A stretch of 64,000 nucleotides of DNA from Actinoplanes lutulentus (GCF_003259845.1 NZ_QLMJ01000002.1:682001-746000), one strand, 5' to 3'. Positions 43,649 through 52,189 are shown, numbered from the stretch's first letter. Translations and numbers: made by a program. The notes: generated by a model from the sequence alone, not told the origin.

Positions 43649-44241
43649 GCGGCGTTCACCCGCTGACGCAGAGCCGGCTCCTGCGGCGCGCGACCGGCGG
43701 CCGGCGCCGTGTAGCGGACGTCCACCAGGGTGCTGTCGTTGACCAGGTCCACCTGGCGCACCACCATGCTGGTCACCCGGCCACCGAGCAGCGTCTCCAG
43801 GTGGGTACGCAGAGCGTCCTCGTCGGTGTACGCCACATCCAGGCGCAACTGCTGGTTACGCGACCGCTTGAACAACGCGGGGTGGTCACCGACCCAGAGG
43901 CCCGCGATGATCAGCAGCATCAGGCCGATCGTGGTCGGGGTGGGCGTGCCGCCGAGCCCCGAGATCAGGCCCAGTCCGAGCGCCGCGAAGTAGTACGCGA
44001 TCTCGTGCTGAGTGATCTCGTCGGAGCGGAGCCGGATGATCGACAGGACGCCGAACAGCCCGAGGCCGAGGCCCGCGCCGACGGTCGTCGAGCCGAGCAC
44101 GATCGCGACCGCCAGAACCCCGATGTTGATACCGAGGAACGCGGTCACCAGGTCGCGGCGGCGGTGCCGGGGGTAGTAGACCCCGAACGTCAGGAGGGCG
44201 ATCGCGATGAGGTCCACCGCGGCGGCTAGCAACGTGGTCAC
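43645..44241 (-). CDS. DUF4956 membrane protein
   Basis: The 198-residue protein has about four hydrophobic segments in residues 1-115, with the conserved stretch GLFGVLSIIRLRSDEITQHEIAYYF typical of DUF4956, then a cytoplasmic tail. It is first in the operon with the VTC gene and the Cthe_2159-like lipoprotein. Its function is not established; by position it may be the membrane partner of the VTC enzyme, analogous to the membrane subunits of the yeast VTC complex (inference). The upstream region contains two small palindromes shared with the divergent reductase gene. Confidence 0.9.
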   Translation of the reverse strand: MTTLLAAAVDLIAIALLTFGVYYPRHRRRDLVTAFLGINIGVLAVAIVLGSTTVGAGLGLGLFGVLSIIRLRSDEITQHEIAYYFAALGLGLISGLGGTPTPTTIGLMLLIIAGLWVGDHPALFKRSRNQQLRLDVAYTDEDALRTHLETLLGGRVTSMVVRQVDLVNDSTLVDVRYTAPAAGRAPQEPALRQRVNAA

Positions 44242-44295
44242 AGTCAGTCCTTCAGGCTCTGTTCATCTGGTGTTCCCATTGGGGACCCGCGACCT

Positions 44296-44325
44296 GTTCA
44301 CCACCTGTGAACGCCGTAAGGCGTT
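44296..44325. promoter_or_regulatory. Overlapping palindromes in a divergent promoter region
   Basis: GTTCAC-CACCT-GTGAAC (44296-44312) overlaps AACGCC-GTAA-GGCGTT (44310-44325). They lie 55 bp upstream of DUF4956 (-) and 74 bp upstream of the ferric-reductase-like gene (+), so they are candidate operator sites. No regulator can be assigned, though the OmpR-type pair at 46.3-48.4 kb is nearby. Confidence 0.5.
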
Positions 44326-44398
44326 GATGAAAGCTGTTCTTAGACAACCCTTAGGCTCGCCCTGACGGCCTCTTAACCAGGCGAGCCAGGGTTGCCGC

Positions 44399-45802
44399 AT
44401 GACCGCCACCGCCGCACCCGGAACCGCCCGAACCGCCGCACATCGCCGGCCACGCGCCGCGCCACGATGGTGGAAAGACGCAGGTGGCGCCGCCGCCGGG
44501 CTGAGTCTGCTGATCGTCACGGCGCTCTGGGTCTACAACGGCGGTGTGCGGCAGATCGGTGACGGCGGGTCCACGGCGATCACCGCGGTCGCCCGGCTCG
44601 CCGGCCTCTGGGCCTCCGACCTGCTGCTGCTCCAGGTGCTGCTGATGGCCCGGATCCCGATGGTCGAGCGCGCGTTCGGCCAGGACAAACTGGCGCGCTG
44701 GCACCGGTGGACCGGGTTCACCTCGTTCTGGCTGATGCTGCTGCACATCGTCACGGTCACCATCGGGTACGCGGCCGGCACGACCAACGTCTTCGTCCAG
44801 CTCTGGGACCTGATCTGGACGTACCCCGGCATGCTGCTCGCCGCGGCCGGGACACTGCTGCTGCTCCTCGTGGTGGTCACCTCGATCCGCGCGGCTCGCA
44901 GCAGGCTCCGGTACGAGTCGTGGCACCTCCTGCATCTGTACGCCTACCTGGGCGTCGGTCTCGCACTCCCGCACCAGATCTGGACCGGAACCGACTTCGC
45001 CGGCAATGCCCTTGCTCGCGGGTACTGGTGGACCCTCTATGCGGTGTCAGCGGGGGCCGTTATCGCGTACCGTCTGGCTCTGCCCGCGTGGCGTAACTGG
45101 CGGCACCGCCTGGTGGTTTCCAAGATCGTGCCCGAAGGGCCGGGCTTGACCTCGGTGTATCTGAGCGGTCAGCGGCTCGGTGAGCTGCCGGTGCGCGCCG
45201 GGCAGTTCTTCCACTGGCGCTTCCTGGATGGCGCGGGCTGGACGCGGTCGAACCCGTTCTCGCTGTCGGCGACCCCGCAGCCGGACATGCTGCGGATCAC
45301 GGTGAAGAACCAGGGTGACGGATCGGCGCGGATCGCGACGCTGAAGCCGGGGACGCGGGTGCTGATCGAGGGACCGTTCGGGAAGCTGACCGGGGAGTCC
45401 TATGCGGGCGGGCCGGTCGTGCTGATGGCCTGTGGAATCGGGATCACGCCGCTGTTGTCGCTGCTCGGTGAGCTGCCGTATCGCAGTGGTGAAGCGACGC
45501 TGATCTATCGGGCGCGTAGTGAGGCGGATCTGGCGTTCGGTGCTGAGCTGGAGTGGTTCGCGGCGCAGCGCGGGGTGCGGGTCGTGCATCTGGCCGGGCA
45601 TCGGGCCGGGCGGGCGTCGTGGCTGCCGGCGAGTCTTGCCGGTCAGGCCGACGCCGATGTGTTGCGGCAGGTGGCGCCGCAGATCGCTGCTTCGCACGTC
45701 TACATCTGTGGTCCGGAGGAGTGGGCGGGGCTGGCTCGTGCCGCGGCTGTTGAGGCCGGGGTCAAGCCGGCGCGTGTCCACACCGAACTGTTCGCCTGGT
45801 AA
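44399..45802 (+). CDS. Ferric-reductase-like transmembrane flavoprotein (FRD/FNR)
   Basis: The 467-residue protein has six predicted helices with heme-ligand histidine pairs (WHRWTGF, LLHIVT; SWHLLHLYAYL, LPHQIW), then an FNR-like part: RSNPFSLS for FAD, GPFGKLTG, and NAD(P)-site VVLMACGIGITPLLSLL plus YICGPEEW. It should pass electrons from NAD(P)H via FAD and heme b across the membrane. The gene is followed 19 bp later by a small exported FMN-binding protein, which suggests the acceptor is an extracytoplasmic covalently bound flavin rather than free ferric iron. Confidence 0.93.
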   Translation: MTATAAPGTARTAAHRRPRAAPRWWKDAGGAAAGLSLLIVTALWVYNGGVRQIGDGGSTAITAVARLAGLWASDLLLLQVLLMARIPMVERAFGQDKLARWHRWTGFTSFWLMLLHIVTVTIGYAAGTTNVFVQLWDLIWTYPGMLLAAAGTLLLLLVVVTSIRAARSRLRYESWHLLHLYAYLGVGLALPHQIWTGTDFAGNALARGYWWTLYAVSAGAVIAYRLALPAWRNWRHRLVVSKIVPEGPGLTSVYLSGQRLGELPVRAGQFFHWRFLDGAGWTRSNPFSLSATPQPDMLRITVKNQGDGSARIATLKPGTRVLIEGPFGKLTGESYAGGPVVLMACGIGITPLLSLLGELPYRSGEATLIYRARSEADLAFGAELEWFAAQRGVRVVHLAGHRAGRASWLPASLAGQADADVLRQVAPQIAASHVYICGPEEWAGLARAAAVEAGVKPARVHTELFAW

Positions 45803-45821
45803 GTCTGGAGATTTCCGAAAA

Positions 45822-46232
45822 ATGCGACGAATTACGTTGTGGTTGTTGTCGACGGTGGCGGCGCTGGTGCTGCTGTTCAGTTATCGGACGAGTACCGGGC
45901 AGGCGGTGACGCCCTCGACCGTGGCGGCCGCGCCGGTCGCCTCCGAAGCGGGTTCCAAGGTCTATACCGGCGACACTGTGCAGACTCAGGAAGGCGACGT
46001 CCAGGTCTCCATCACCGTTGCCGACGGGAAGATCACCGCGGTGACCGTGCCCGTCTACCCCGGTGGCAGTGCCCGGCACGAGGAGATCAGCGCCCGTGCC
46101 CTGCCGGTTCTCGTGGAGGAGACCCTGGCCGCGCAGAACGCCGACATCGACTCGGTTTCCGGCGCCACGTACACCAGTGGCGGATACAAGGAGTCACTGC
46201 AATCCGCGCTCGACGCGGCCCAGCTGTCGTAG
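45822..46232 (+). CDS. Exported FMN-binding domain protein (flavinylation substrate)
   Basis: The 136-residue protein has an N-terminal membrane helix ([17 protein letters not shown]), a short linker and an FMN_bind domain ending in [23 protein letters not shown] with Thr116 matches the site where ApbE-type flavin transferases attach FMN covalently, as in NqrC/RnfG. It is encoded directly after the ferric-reductase-like flavoprotein, a pairing known in extracytoplasmic electron-transfer systems. No ApbE gene lies in this window, so the transferase must be elsewhere. The ATG at 45822 follows an A-rich segment without a strong ribosome-binding site. Confidence 0.92.
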   Translation: MRRITLWLLSTVAALVLLFSYRTSTGQAVTPSTVAAAPVASEAGSKVYTGDTVQTQEGDVQVSITVADGKITAVTVPVYPGGSARHEEISARALPVLVEETLAAQNADIDSVSGATYTSGGYKESLQSALDAAQLS

Positions 46233-46284
46233 GCATCGGACCCGGTTGAAGAAGTTGTCGTACCCGGCTGGCAGGGTGGAGGGC

Positions 46285-46983
46285 ATGAGGATCCTGGTGG
46301 TCGAAGATGACGCGGCGGTGCGCGACTCGCTCGCCCGCACCCTGCGCTTCGAGGGTTACCAGGTGGAGACCGTCGGTGACGGCCGGGCCGCGCTCGACGC
46401 GGTCCGCACCGGCGAGCCCGACGCGGTCATCCTCGACGTCAACATGCCCCGGATGGACGGCTTGGAGGCGTGCCGGCAGCTCCGGGCCGACGGGGCGGTG
46501 CTGCCGGTGCTGATGCTCACCGCCCGTGACACCGTCGGCGACCGGGTGGCGGGGCTCGATGCGGGCGCCGACGACTACCTGGTCAAGCCGTTCGCCCTGC
46601 AGGAGCTGCTGGCCCGGATCCGCGCGATGCTGCGGCGGTCGGCGCTGTCCGTTCCGGCGGTTCCCGACGATCCGGGGGAGTGGTTGTCGTTCGGGGACGT
46701 GCGGCTCAATCCGCGTACCCGAGAGGTCTGGCGTGGCGCCAGATCGCTCAGATTGACCCGCACGGAGTTCACCATTCTCGAAGCGTTCCTGCGGCACCCG
46801 CGGCAGGTGCTCTCCCGGGCCGCGCTGTTCGAGCAGGTCTGGGGTTACGACTTCGGCGAGGGGTCCAACAGCCTGCACGTCTACCTGGGATACCTGCGCC
46901 GCAAGCTGGAGGCGGAGGGCGAGACCCGCCTGCTGCACACCGTCCGGGGCGTCGGGTTCGTCCTGCGCGAGGAGCCGTTGTGA
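46285..46983 (+). CDS. OmpR/PhoB-family response regulator (MprA-like)
   Basis: The 232-residue regulator has a receiver domain (Asp51 in [13 protein letters not shown], Lys in YLVKPF) and an OmpR winged helix ([33 protein letters not shown]). The ATG at 46285 has a perfect GGAGGGC leader. The stop overlaps the kinase GTG (GTGA). It is closest to actinobacterial MprA/CseB-like regulators of envelope stress. The reductase/FMN pair lies just upstream in the same direction and may be co-regulated. Confidence 0.95.
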   Translation: MRILVVEDDAAVRDSLARTLRFEGYQVETVGDGRAALDAVRTGEPDAVILDVNMPRMDGLEACRQLRADGAVLPVLMLTARDTVGDRVAGLDAGADDYLVKPFALQELLARIRAMLRRSALSVPAVPDDPGEWLSFGDVRLNPRTREVWRGARSLRLTRTEFTILEAFLRHPRQVLSRAALFEQVWGYDFGEGSNSLHVYLGYLRRKLEAEGETRLLHTVRGVGFVLREEPL

Positions 46984-48395
46984 CCCGCTGGTGGCGCGAG
47001 CGCACGCTGCACGCCCGGCTGTCCCTGCTCGTCGCCGGTGCGGTGGCCGCTGCCGTCCTGCTCGTGTCGGCGGGCGCCTGGTTCCTGGTCCGCGAGATCC
47101 AGCAGGACAAGATCACTGCCGAGCTGGCGTCCGACGCGGGCACCATCGCGGCAAACCCCGCATATTGGCTGGCCGCCGAGGGCAGCAGGACCGGTTACGG
47201 CGACGACCTCGGGTCGGGCCCGGCGCCGCACGGCAAGGAGCTCGGCCCCTGCTGGCAGATCCTCGACACCACCGGCTCTGTGGTCGGCGGCACCGCCACA
47301 CCGCTGCCGGTCACCACCGCCGCCACCGAGGTCGCGGCGGGCACCCAGCGTGAGTCGGTGCAGGAAGAGGTCACGCTCGGCCACGGCGACTACCTGATGC
47401 TGACCATGCCGATCAAGGGTGGGGGAGCGGTCCAGGTGGCCGTCGACCGTTACCCCGACGACCGTCTCCTGACCATGTTCGCGGTCCTGCTCGCGGTCGG
47501 TTGCGCGGCCGGCATCGGGGGCGCGGCGCTGCTCGGGCGCACTGTGTCGCGCGCCGGCCTGGCCCCCGTGGACCGGCTCACCGAGGCGGTCGAGGATGTC
47601 GCCGTCACCATGGATCTGACTCGCCCGATCGACGTCGCCGGCAAGGACGAGGTGGCCCGGCTCGGCCGCTCGGTCAACGCGATGCTGTCCGCCCTCGACG
47701 CCTCACGCCGGGCTCAGCGGGCATTGGTCGAGGACGCGGGGCACGAGATGCGTACCCCGCTGACCAGCATCCGCACCAACGTCGAACTGCTCCTCTCGGT
47801 CGAGCGCCGCCCCGAGCTGGCCCACCGCCTCACCCCCGAGGACCGGGCGAATCTCCTGGAGGACCTCGACGCCCAGGTCCGCGAGCTGGCGACGCTGACC
47901 ACCGAGCTGGTCGAGCTCTCCCGCGAGGAGGGCAGCCGCGAAGCGGTCGAACAGGTCGACCTCGCCGAGATCGTGACCGCCGCGATCAACCGCGTCCAGC
48001 TGCGCGCCCCCGAGCTGACCTTCACCACCGACCTGCGCCCGGTCACGGTGCTGGGCCGCCCCGGCGAGCTCGAACGCATGGCCGTCAACATCCTCGACAA
48101 CGCGGCAAAATGGAGCCCACCAGCAGGAACGGTGACGATCCGCCTGACACCCGACGGACCCGGTCTGTGCCGCTTGACCGTTACGGACACCGGCCCGGGC
48201 ATCTCCCCGGAAGACCTGCCCCACGTCTTCGACCGCTTCTACCGCGCAGCGGCCGCCCGCTCGATGCCCGGCTCCGGCCTGGGCCTGGCCATCGTCGCCC
48301 AGACAGCCGCCCAGCACGGCGGCTCAGCGACGGCAGCTCCCCACACCCCGCACGGCACCGAGATCACCGTCCGCCTCCCCGGAACCCCATCCTGA
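46980..48395 (+). CDS. Sensor histidine kinase (MprB-like, HAMP/HisKA)
   Basis: The 471-residue kinase has two membrane helices (about 17-40 and 160-185) around an extracytoplasmic sensor domain, a HAMP linker ([23 protein letters not shown]), the H box [19 protein letters not shown] box [13 protein letters not shown]1 VTDTGPGIS and G2 [11 protein letters not shown]. It is translationally coupled to the response regulator. MprB-type kinases sense surfactant or envelope stress; the signal here is unknown. Its end borders a 1.26-kb repeat region. Confidence 0.95.
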   Translation: MTRWWRERTLHARLSLLVAGAVAAAVLLVSAGAWFLVREIQQDKITAELASDAGTIAANPAYWLAAEGSRTGYGDDLGSGPAPHGKELGPCWQILDTTGSVVGGTATPLPVTTAATEVAAGTQRESVQEEVTLGHGDYLMLTMPIKGGGAVQVAVDRYPDDRLLTMFAVLLAVGCAAGIGGAALLGRTVSRAGLAPVDRLTEAVEDVAVTMDLTRPIDVAGKDEVARLGRSVNAMLSALDASRRAQRALVEDAGHEMRTPLTSIRTNVELLLSVERRPELAHRLTPEDRANLLEDLDAQVRELATLTTELVELSREEGSREAVEQVDLAEIVTAAINRVQLRAPELTFTTDLRPVTVLGRPGELERMAVNILDNAAKWSPPAGTVTIRLTPDGPGLCRLTVTDTGPGISPEDLPHVFDRFYRAAAARSMPGSGLGLAIVAQTAAQHGGSATAAPHTPHGTEITVRLPGTPS

Positions 48396-48532
48396 CCTGC
48401 TCTTTCTCACGCTCCCCATTCAATACGCGTAACCGCAGGGGCACCGCCGCCCTCGACACCTGCGGCCCCTCCCGCCGGCCCCTCCCGCCGGCCCACCCCG
48501 CCGCCGGCCCCGCCCTTCCCTCACCCCGAGCC

Positions 48533-48676
48533 CTTGCGCTCGCGTCTGCCCTTGCGCTCGCGTCTGCCCTTGCGCTCGCGTCCGTCCTTGCGCTCGCGTC
48601 CGTCCTTGCGCTCGCGCCCGCCCTTGCGCTCGTGTCTGCCTTTGCGCTCGTGTCTGCGTTTGCGCTCGCGTCCGCC
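48533..48676. repeat. 18-bp tandem repeat, about 8 copies
   Basis: Unit CTTGCGCTCGCGTCTGCC begins at 48533 and recurs every 18 bp to about 48659 with a few substitutions (GTCC, GCCC and GTGT variants). Being a multiple of three, it keeps all six frames open over its length, which explains the spurious ORFs here. Confidence 0.9.
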
Positions 48677-48785
48677 CCCGCCCCGCCCTCGCGTCCGCGT
48701 CCGCGCGTGCGTCTGCCCTCGCGCCTGCGTCCGCCGGAGTGGGTGCGAGGATGGCGTCTGCAAGGGCGGCGAGACGGATGATGTT

Positions 48786-48826
48786 GTGAGTTTGCGGCTG
48801 GCGAGGCGGCCCAAGCTCACAAGATC
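48786..48826 (+). repeat. 41-bp dispersed palindromic repeat, copy B
   Basis: It begins GTGAGTTTGCGG and ends GCTCACAAGATC. It matches copy C at 63073-63113 at about 34-36 of 41 positions. The ends TTGTGAG and CTCACAA (with one flanking base pair) are complementary, so the unit folds into a hairpin. Confidence 0.88.
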
Positions 48827-49145
48827 TGCACGCGACGGGGTCGCGCCGCGCGCTGAGCAGCCCGATTGCCCGTGATCCCGGCGTGCCGCAGCCGCCGCGG
48901 CAAAGCTCCCAGCCCTCACGGTCACGGACGGTGAGCAGTCTGCCGGGTGGCAGCCCGATCTTGGAGCCCAACAGGTGCCCTGACCCCACCAAACAACCAA
49001 ACATAGGCCCGCAGCCAGCCCGCCCGGCCGTCCCATCACCGTCCGTAAAGCGCGCCGCCGACAAATGCGGGAGGCTGCTCTCAAATATCGAACCCGAGCG
49101 CCCCCAAACACCCAGACCATCGCCGGCGCCAGCCCCGGTCGAAAG

Positions 49146-49320
49146 CGTGTCGAATTGAGGCGCAATCCGAACCCGAAGTCGACACGTAAGTCGCCCGCCG
49201 CCCGCCCGTGTCGACTTGAGGTGCGGTCCGCGCCCGAAGTCGACACGCACACCAGCCGCCGTCCGCCTGTGCCAGCTCGGGGTGGAGCTCGCGCCTGAAG
49301 TCGACACGCGGGTCGGGGGC
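49146..49320. repeat. Three tandem units of about 61 bp
   Basis: CGTGTCGAATTGAGG at 49146 and CGTGTCGACTTGAGG at 49207 each precede GAAGTCGACACG at 49175 and 49235; a third, decayed unit has GAAGTCGACACG at 49297. AAGTCGACACG (49176-49186) pairs perfectly with CGTGTCGACTT (49207-49217). Related motifs occur at 26577, 26639 and 49604. Confidence 0.8.
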
Positions 49321-49350
49321 CGTCCGCCTAGGCCTCGTCGTCTTGAGGGC

Positions 49351-49405
49351 GAGCCGTAGTTCAGACAGGTCATGAGGGTGCGATGACCTATCTGAGCTAC
49401 GGCTC
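49351..49405. repeat. Long inverted repeat, 21 of 23 bp paired
   Basis: Arms 49351-49373 (starting GAGCCGTAGTTCAGACA) and 49383-49405 pair with two mismatches and a 9-nt loop. It is probably a strong terminator or a repeat element shared with 49417-49465. Confidence 0.85.
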
Positions 49406-49416
49406 GCGCCGACCAA

Positions 49417-49465
49417 CCGTAGTTCAGACACCTCATAGCGGCCCGATGACGTATCTGAGCTACGG
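49417..49465. repeat. Second CGTAGTTCAGACA hairpin, 16 of 20 bp paired
   Basis: Arms 49417-49436 and 49446-49465 share the CCGTAGTTCAGACA and TATCTGAGCTACGG halves of the upstream hairpin, displaced by about 62 bp. It is a diverged duplicate of the preceding element. Confidence 0.8.
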
Positions 49466-49531
49466 CTCGCCCCGGCGGACGGCTCGCCCCGGCGGACGGC
49501 TCGCCCCGGCGGACGGCTCGCCCCGGCGGAC
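49464..49531. repeat. 17-bp tandem repeat, 4 perfect copies
   Basis: GGCTCGCCCCGGCGGAC is repeated exactly four times, beginning within the right arm of the preceding hairpin, followed by a partial copy. The identical copies suggest recent expansion. Confidence 0.92.
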
Positions 49532-49657
49532 GGCTCGCGTCAACGGCCGGGTCGGTCCGTGTAGCGGGCTGGCGGCGACACGCCGTGAGCGCCCCGCCTG
49601 GTGTGTGTCGAGTTGAGGGGGGAGGGGCCGCAGGTGGCGAGGGGGCGGGGCTTGTCG

Positions 49658-50332
49658 TTACGCGTACGAAAGGGATTTTAGGGATTTTAGGGCTTCTGTG
49701 ACGCTGGAGATGTGGGTTCGCATTGCTGTTTCGGCTGCTTGGGGGTCGCGGCTGCGGATGGCGGCGATGATGCGTTCGTGCTGGGGGAGGGACGTTTGGG
49801 GGCGGCCGGGGACCAGGGAGAGCATGTATTGGTGGCGGACCAGCTGGCCTCGGAGTGTCTCGACTATGCGGTCGGCTGTCTGGTGGCCGGCTATGTCGCG
49901 GATCAGGGCGTGCAGGCGTTGGTTGAGGTCGCTGTAGCGGCGGTATTCGCCGGCCTCTACGGCTCGGCGCATCAGCAGGCCGATCTCGTCGAGTTCGATG
50001 GCCTCGTCGTCTGTCACCCGCTCGGCGGCTCGGCCGGCTATCAGGCCCTCGACGACCATGCGCACCTCGGTGATCTCCACCGCCTCGGCCATCGAGACCT
50101 TGCGGACCTGGGCGCCTCGGTTGCGCTGGACTTCGATGAGGCCTTCGGCGGCCAGGTCCTGGAGGGCGGCGCGGACGTTGAAGCGGCTGGCTTCCAGGCG
50201 TACGCAGAGCTGGGCCTCGACCAGGCGCTCGCCGGGCAGGTACTCGCCGGCCAGGATGGCCTCGCGCAGGGCGTCGCGGACCTGGACGGCGGTGTTCGCG
50301 GCGCGGGCGGGGCGGCGCTCGTCGTGCGGCAT
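49658..50332 (-). CDS. GntR-family regulator with FCD ligand domain (FadR subfamily)
   Basis: The 224-residue regulator has a winged helix (VQVRDALREAILAGEYLPGERLVEAQLCVRLEASRFNVRAALQDLAAEGLIEV; landmark LPGERLVE) and an all-helical FCD domain (TEVRMVVEGLIAGRAAERVTDDE, landmark histidines LHALIRDI and HERIIAAI). FCD regulators bind small acids with a metal and usually repress adjacent catabolic genes. It is divergent from the PrpF/GalD-like gene, with TTGTCGACAA-type palindromes between. ATG 50332 follows GGGGG; a longer frame starts at 50365. Confidence 0.9.
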   Translation of the reverse strand: MPHDERRPARAANTAVQVRDALREAILAGEYLPGERLVEAQLCVRLEASRFNVRAALQDLAAEGLIEVQRNRGAQVRKVSMAEAVEITEVRMVVEGLIAGRAAERVTDDEAIELDEIGLLMRRAVEAGEYRRYSDLNQRLHALIRDIAGHQTADRIVETLRGQLVRHQYMLSLVPGRPQTSLPQHERIIAAIRSRDPQAAETAMRTHISSVTEALKSLKSLSYA

Positions 50333-50378
50333 GGGTACCCCCGATGTGGTTGAACCATCAATCATGCCGGAAGCGGGT

Positions 50379-50390
50379 TTGTTCAGACAA
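50379..50390. promoter_or_regulatory. Possible GntR half/full site near the GntR gene
   Basis: TTGT-TCAG-ACAA (50379-50390) is an inverted repeat just upstream of the GntR gene start, resembling the palindrome at 50460. It may serve autoregulation. Confidence 0.4.
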
Positions 50391-50459
50391 CATCGTCAAC
50401 AATTGCAGTGCCGGCGGCACCGGCCTAAGGTTCGTGGCGAGGGTGTGGCGCTGACAAAA

Positions 50460-50469
50460 TTGTCGACAA
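50460..50469. promoter_or_regulatory. Probable GntR/FCD operator TTGTCGACAA
   Basis: A perfect 10-bp palindrome lies 18 bp upstream of the PrpF/GalD-like start codon. FCD-type GntR regulators commonly bind TTGTnnACAA-like sites. Related TTGTYGAC-type sequences occur at 51565-51578 and 51658-51666. Confidence 0.6.
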
Positions 50470-50487
50470 AGTTGAGGCGAGCGGCTG

Positions 50488-51561
50488 ATGGCTGGTGTGC
50501 CGGTTCTGGTGATGCGTGGCGGCACGTCCAAGGGCGCGTATTTTCTAGCCTCTGATTTGCCGAAAAATCCGGAAATAAGGGATGAGCTGCTACTGCGGAT
50601 CATGGGCTCGCCTGATCCGCGGCAGATCGACGGCATCGGTGGGGGTCATCCGCTGACCAGCAAGGTCGCGGTTGTCAGTGTGTCCGACTCGCCGGACGCT
50701 GATGTCGACTACCTGTTCCTGCAGGTGCATGTCGATCGGCCGCTGGTCAGCGCGGAGCAGCCGTGCGGGAACATTCTGGCCGGGGTGGGGCCGTTCGCTG
50801 TCGAGCGCGGGTTGGTCGCCTCGGTCGGCGGGGGCATTACGAGGGTACGCGTACGCATGGTCAACACGGGTGCCCTGGCAACGGTGGAGGTGCCCGTTTC
50901 CGATGGCCGGCCGGTGTATTCAGGCGATACCGCGATCAGTGGCGTGCCAGGCCCGGCCGCCCGACTTCTCGTGGAATTTCGCGATTTAGCGGGATCCGTC
51001 ACCGGCGCCCTGCTCCCCACCGGGAACCGCGTCGACGAGCTCGACGGCATCCGCGCCACCCTCATCGACAACGGCATGCCGGTCGTCCTCATCGAAGCAT
51101 CGTCACTGGGTGTCACGGGTTACGAGTCCCCGACCCGCCTCGAATACGACGAGAGCCTGCGCGACCGAGTCGAAAAACTGCGCCTGCTGGCCGGCGAACT
51201 GATGGGCCTCGGCGACGTCCGCGACCAGACCGTGCCGAAGATGTGCCTGGTGGCGCCGCCGATCGACGGGGGAAGCCTGTGCACCCGGATGTTCGTCCCG
51301 CACCGTGTGCACAGTGGGATCGGGGTGCTGGCCGGCGCATCGGTGGGTGCGGCGGCGGCATTGCCGGGGAGTGTGGCGGCGGGAGTGGTCACGCCGGAGT
51401 TCCGTGGCCACGGGGCTGCGGCCGGCCCGGCTCCGCATCACACGTTCCGGCTGGAGCATCCGGCGGGGTGGTTCGACGTCAGGGCCGAGATGGATACTGG
51501 GCGGACGTCGATCGTCAGCACCGCTCGGCTCCTGCTCGACGGCATCGTCCACCCTCGTTGA
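50488..51561 (+). CDS. PrpF/GalD-type isomerase (4-oxalomesaconate tautomerase-like)
   Basis: The 357-residue protein belongs to the PrpF superfamily (two diaminopimelate-epimerase-like halves): VLVMRGGTSKGAYFLASDLP at the start, EQPCGNILAGVGPFAVERGL with the conserved Cys, and MCLVAPP. Members isomerise dicarboxylic or tricarboxylic acids: PrpF works on aconitates, GalD on 4-oxalomesaconate in gallate/protocatechuate 4,5-cleavage. The divergent FCD-GntR gene and the following catabolic genes favour a role in breakdown of a ring-cleavage product. The exact substrate is not determinable. The start at 50488 is preceded by a GAGG-like site. Confidence 0.85.
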   Translation: MAGVPVLVMRGGTSKGAYFLASDLPKNPEIRDELLLRIMGSPDPRQIDGIGGGHPLTSKVAVVSVSDSPDADVDYLFLQVHVDRPLVSAEQPCGNILAGVGPFAVERGLVASVGGGITRVRVRMVNTGALATVEVPVSDGRPVYSGDTAISGVPGPAARLLVEFRDLAGSVTGALLPTGNRVDELDGIRATLIDNGMPVVLIEASSLGVTGYESPTRLEYDESLRDRVEKLRLLAGELMGLGDVRDQTVPKMCLVAPPIDGGSLCTRMFVPHRVHSGIGVLAGASVGAAAALPGSVAAGVVTPEFRGHGAAAGPAPHHTFRLEHPAGWFDVRAEMDTGRTSIVSTARLLLDGIVHPR

Positions 51562-51595
51562 CGACAGGATTGTCGCCAATGCTGAGATTTCCCTG

Positions 51596-51632
51596 AAAAA
51601 GGCCGCTCACCTGTGGTGATGCGGCCATTTTT
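51596..51632. terminator. Bidirectional rho-independent terminator
   Basis: AAAAA-GGCCGCTCACC-TGT-GGTGATGCGGCC-ATTTTT: an 11-bp stem with one bulge, preceded by an A-run and followed by a T-run, so it works on both strands. It lies between the convergent PrpF/GalD-like (+) and cupin (-) genes. Confidence 0.9.
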
Positions 51633-51778
51633 GTGCATCCACAACGCAGCGTCGTGATTTTGTTGACATTATCTCCGACGATTCGTAACGTCCCCGTTAC
51701 GCCCGTCGGCCGCGCGCACCGGCCGGGCCCCATCTGGATCGCTGTTTCCAGGAAGGTCCCGGGTTCATGTCTGTGTGT

Positions 51779-52189
51779 TCAATCCCTGCCCATCTGATCC
51801 TGCGGCGACAGGTGCTCGACGGTGACCCCGGTGTCGGTGAACGTCCTGGTCACATGCCCCGACGTGTACACCCACAGGATGCGCAGCGGCTCATCGCCGA
51901 CATTGCGGAACAGATGCGGGATCGGCGACGCGATGTACGTCGTGTCGTACTGGCTGAGCCGGGTCACCGAACCCTCGACGAGGACCTCGGCCTCACCGTC
52001 CAGGATGGTCACGTGCTCGTCGCAGTTGTGCGAGTGCATCGGCGCCCCGGTGCCGGCCGGGTACACGCTGATCCCGCTGGTGATCCGGTTCTCGCCGGCG
52101 GCCGACGTGGTGGTGATGAGCGGCGTCGTGGCGATGGCCCCGCCGCGATCGAGAACCTCGACCTCGGCCGACTTGATGATCACGGTCAT
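51779..52189 (-). CDS. Small cupin-domain protein
   Basis: The 136-residue protein is a single cupin: motif 1 [20 protein letters not shown] (two His, one Glu, His) and motif 2 [18 protein letters not shown]. Metal ligands His-His-Glu-His look complete, so it may bind Fe, Mn or Zn. It resembles cupins found beside aromatic or sugar-acid catabolic genes, acting as isomerases, dioxygenases or sensors. It is transcribed divergently from the CMD-family gene and converges on the PrpF/GalD-like gene. Specific activity unknown. Confidence 0.85.
   Translation of the reverse strand: MTVIIKSAEVEVLDRGGAIATTPLITTTSAAGENRITSGISVYPAGTGAPMHSHNCDEHVTILDGEAEVLVEGSVTRLSQYDTTYIASPIPHLFRNVGDEPLRILWVYTSGHVTRTFTDTGVTVEHLSPQDQMGRD

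Larger units (their letters stand above)
48396..49657. other. 1.26-kb gene-free convergent region made of several repeat families
   Basis: It lies between the histidine kinase (+) and GntR (-) stops. It contains an 18-bp tandem array, copy B of the 41-bp dispersed element, three 61-bp tandem units, two related long hairpins and a 17-bp tandem array, all listed separately. Long open frames on both strands (for example 48420-49436 on minus) consist of repeat-encoded low-complexity peptides with no start signals, and I do not call them genes. Confidence 0.75.

Noticed and set aside
47501..48781. 426-codon plus-strand frame with L-A-L-A-S repeats
   Set aside because: Its first two thirds are a frame-shifted shadow of the histidine kinase gene and its end is the 18-bp repeat array.
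48420..49436. 338-codon open frame on the minus strand with R-A-Q-G-R-T repeats
   Set aside because: It is encoded by the 18-bp tandem array and other repeats, has no ribosome-binding site, and resembles no protein family; in such GC-rich repeats all frames stay open.
48533..49531. CRISPR array
   Set aside because: The repeats are directly contiguous (18, 17 or 61 bp) with no unique spacers, and there are no cas genes.
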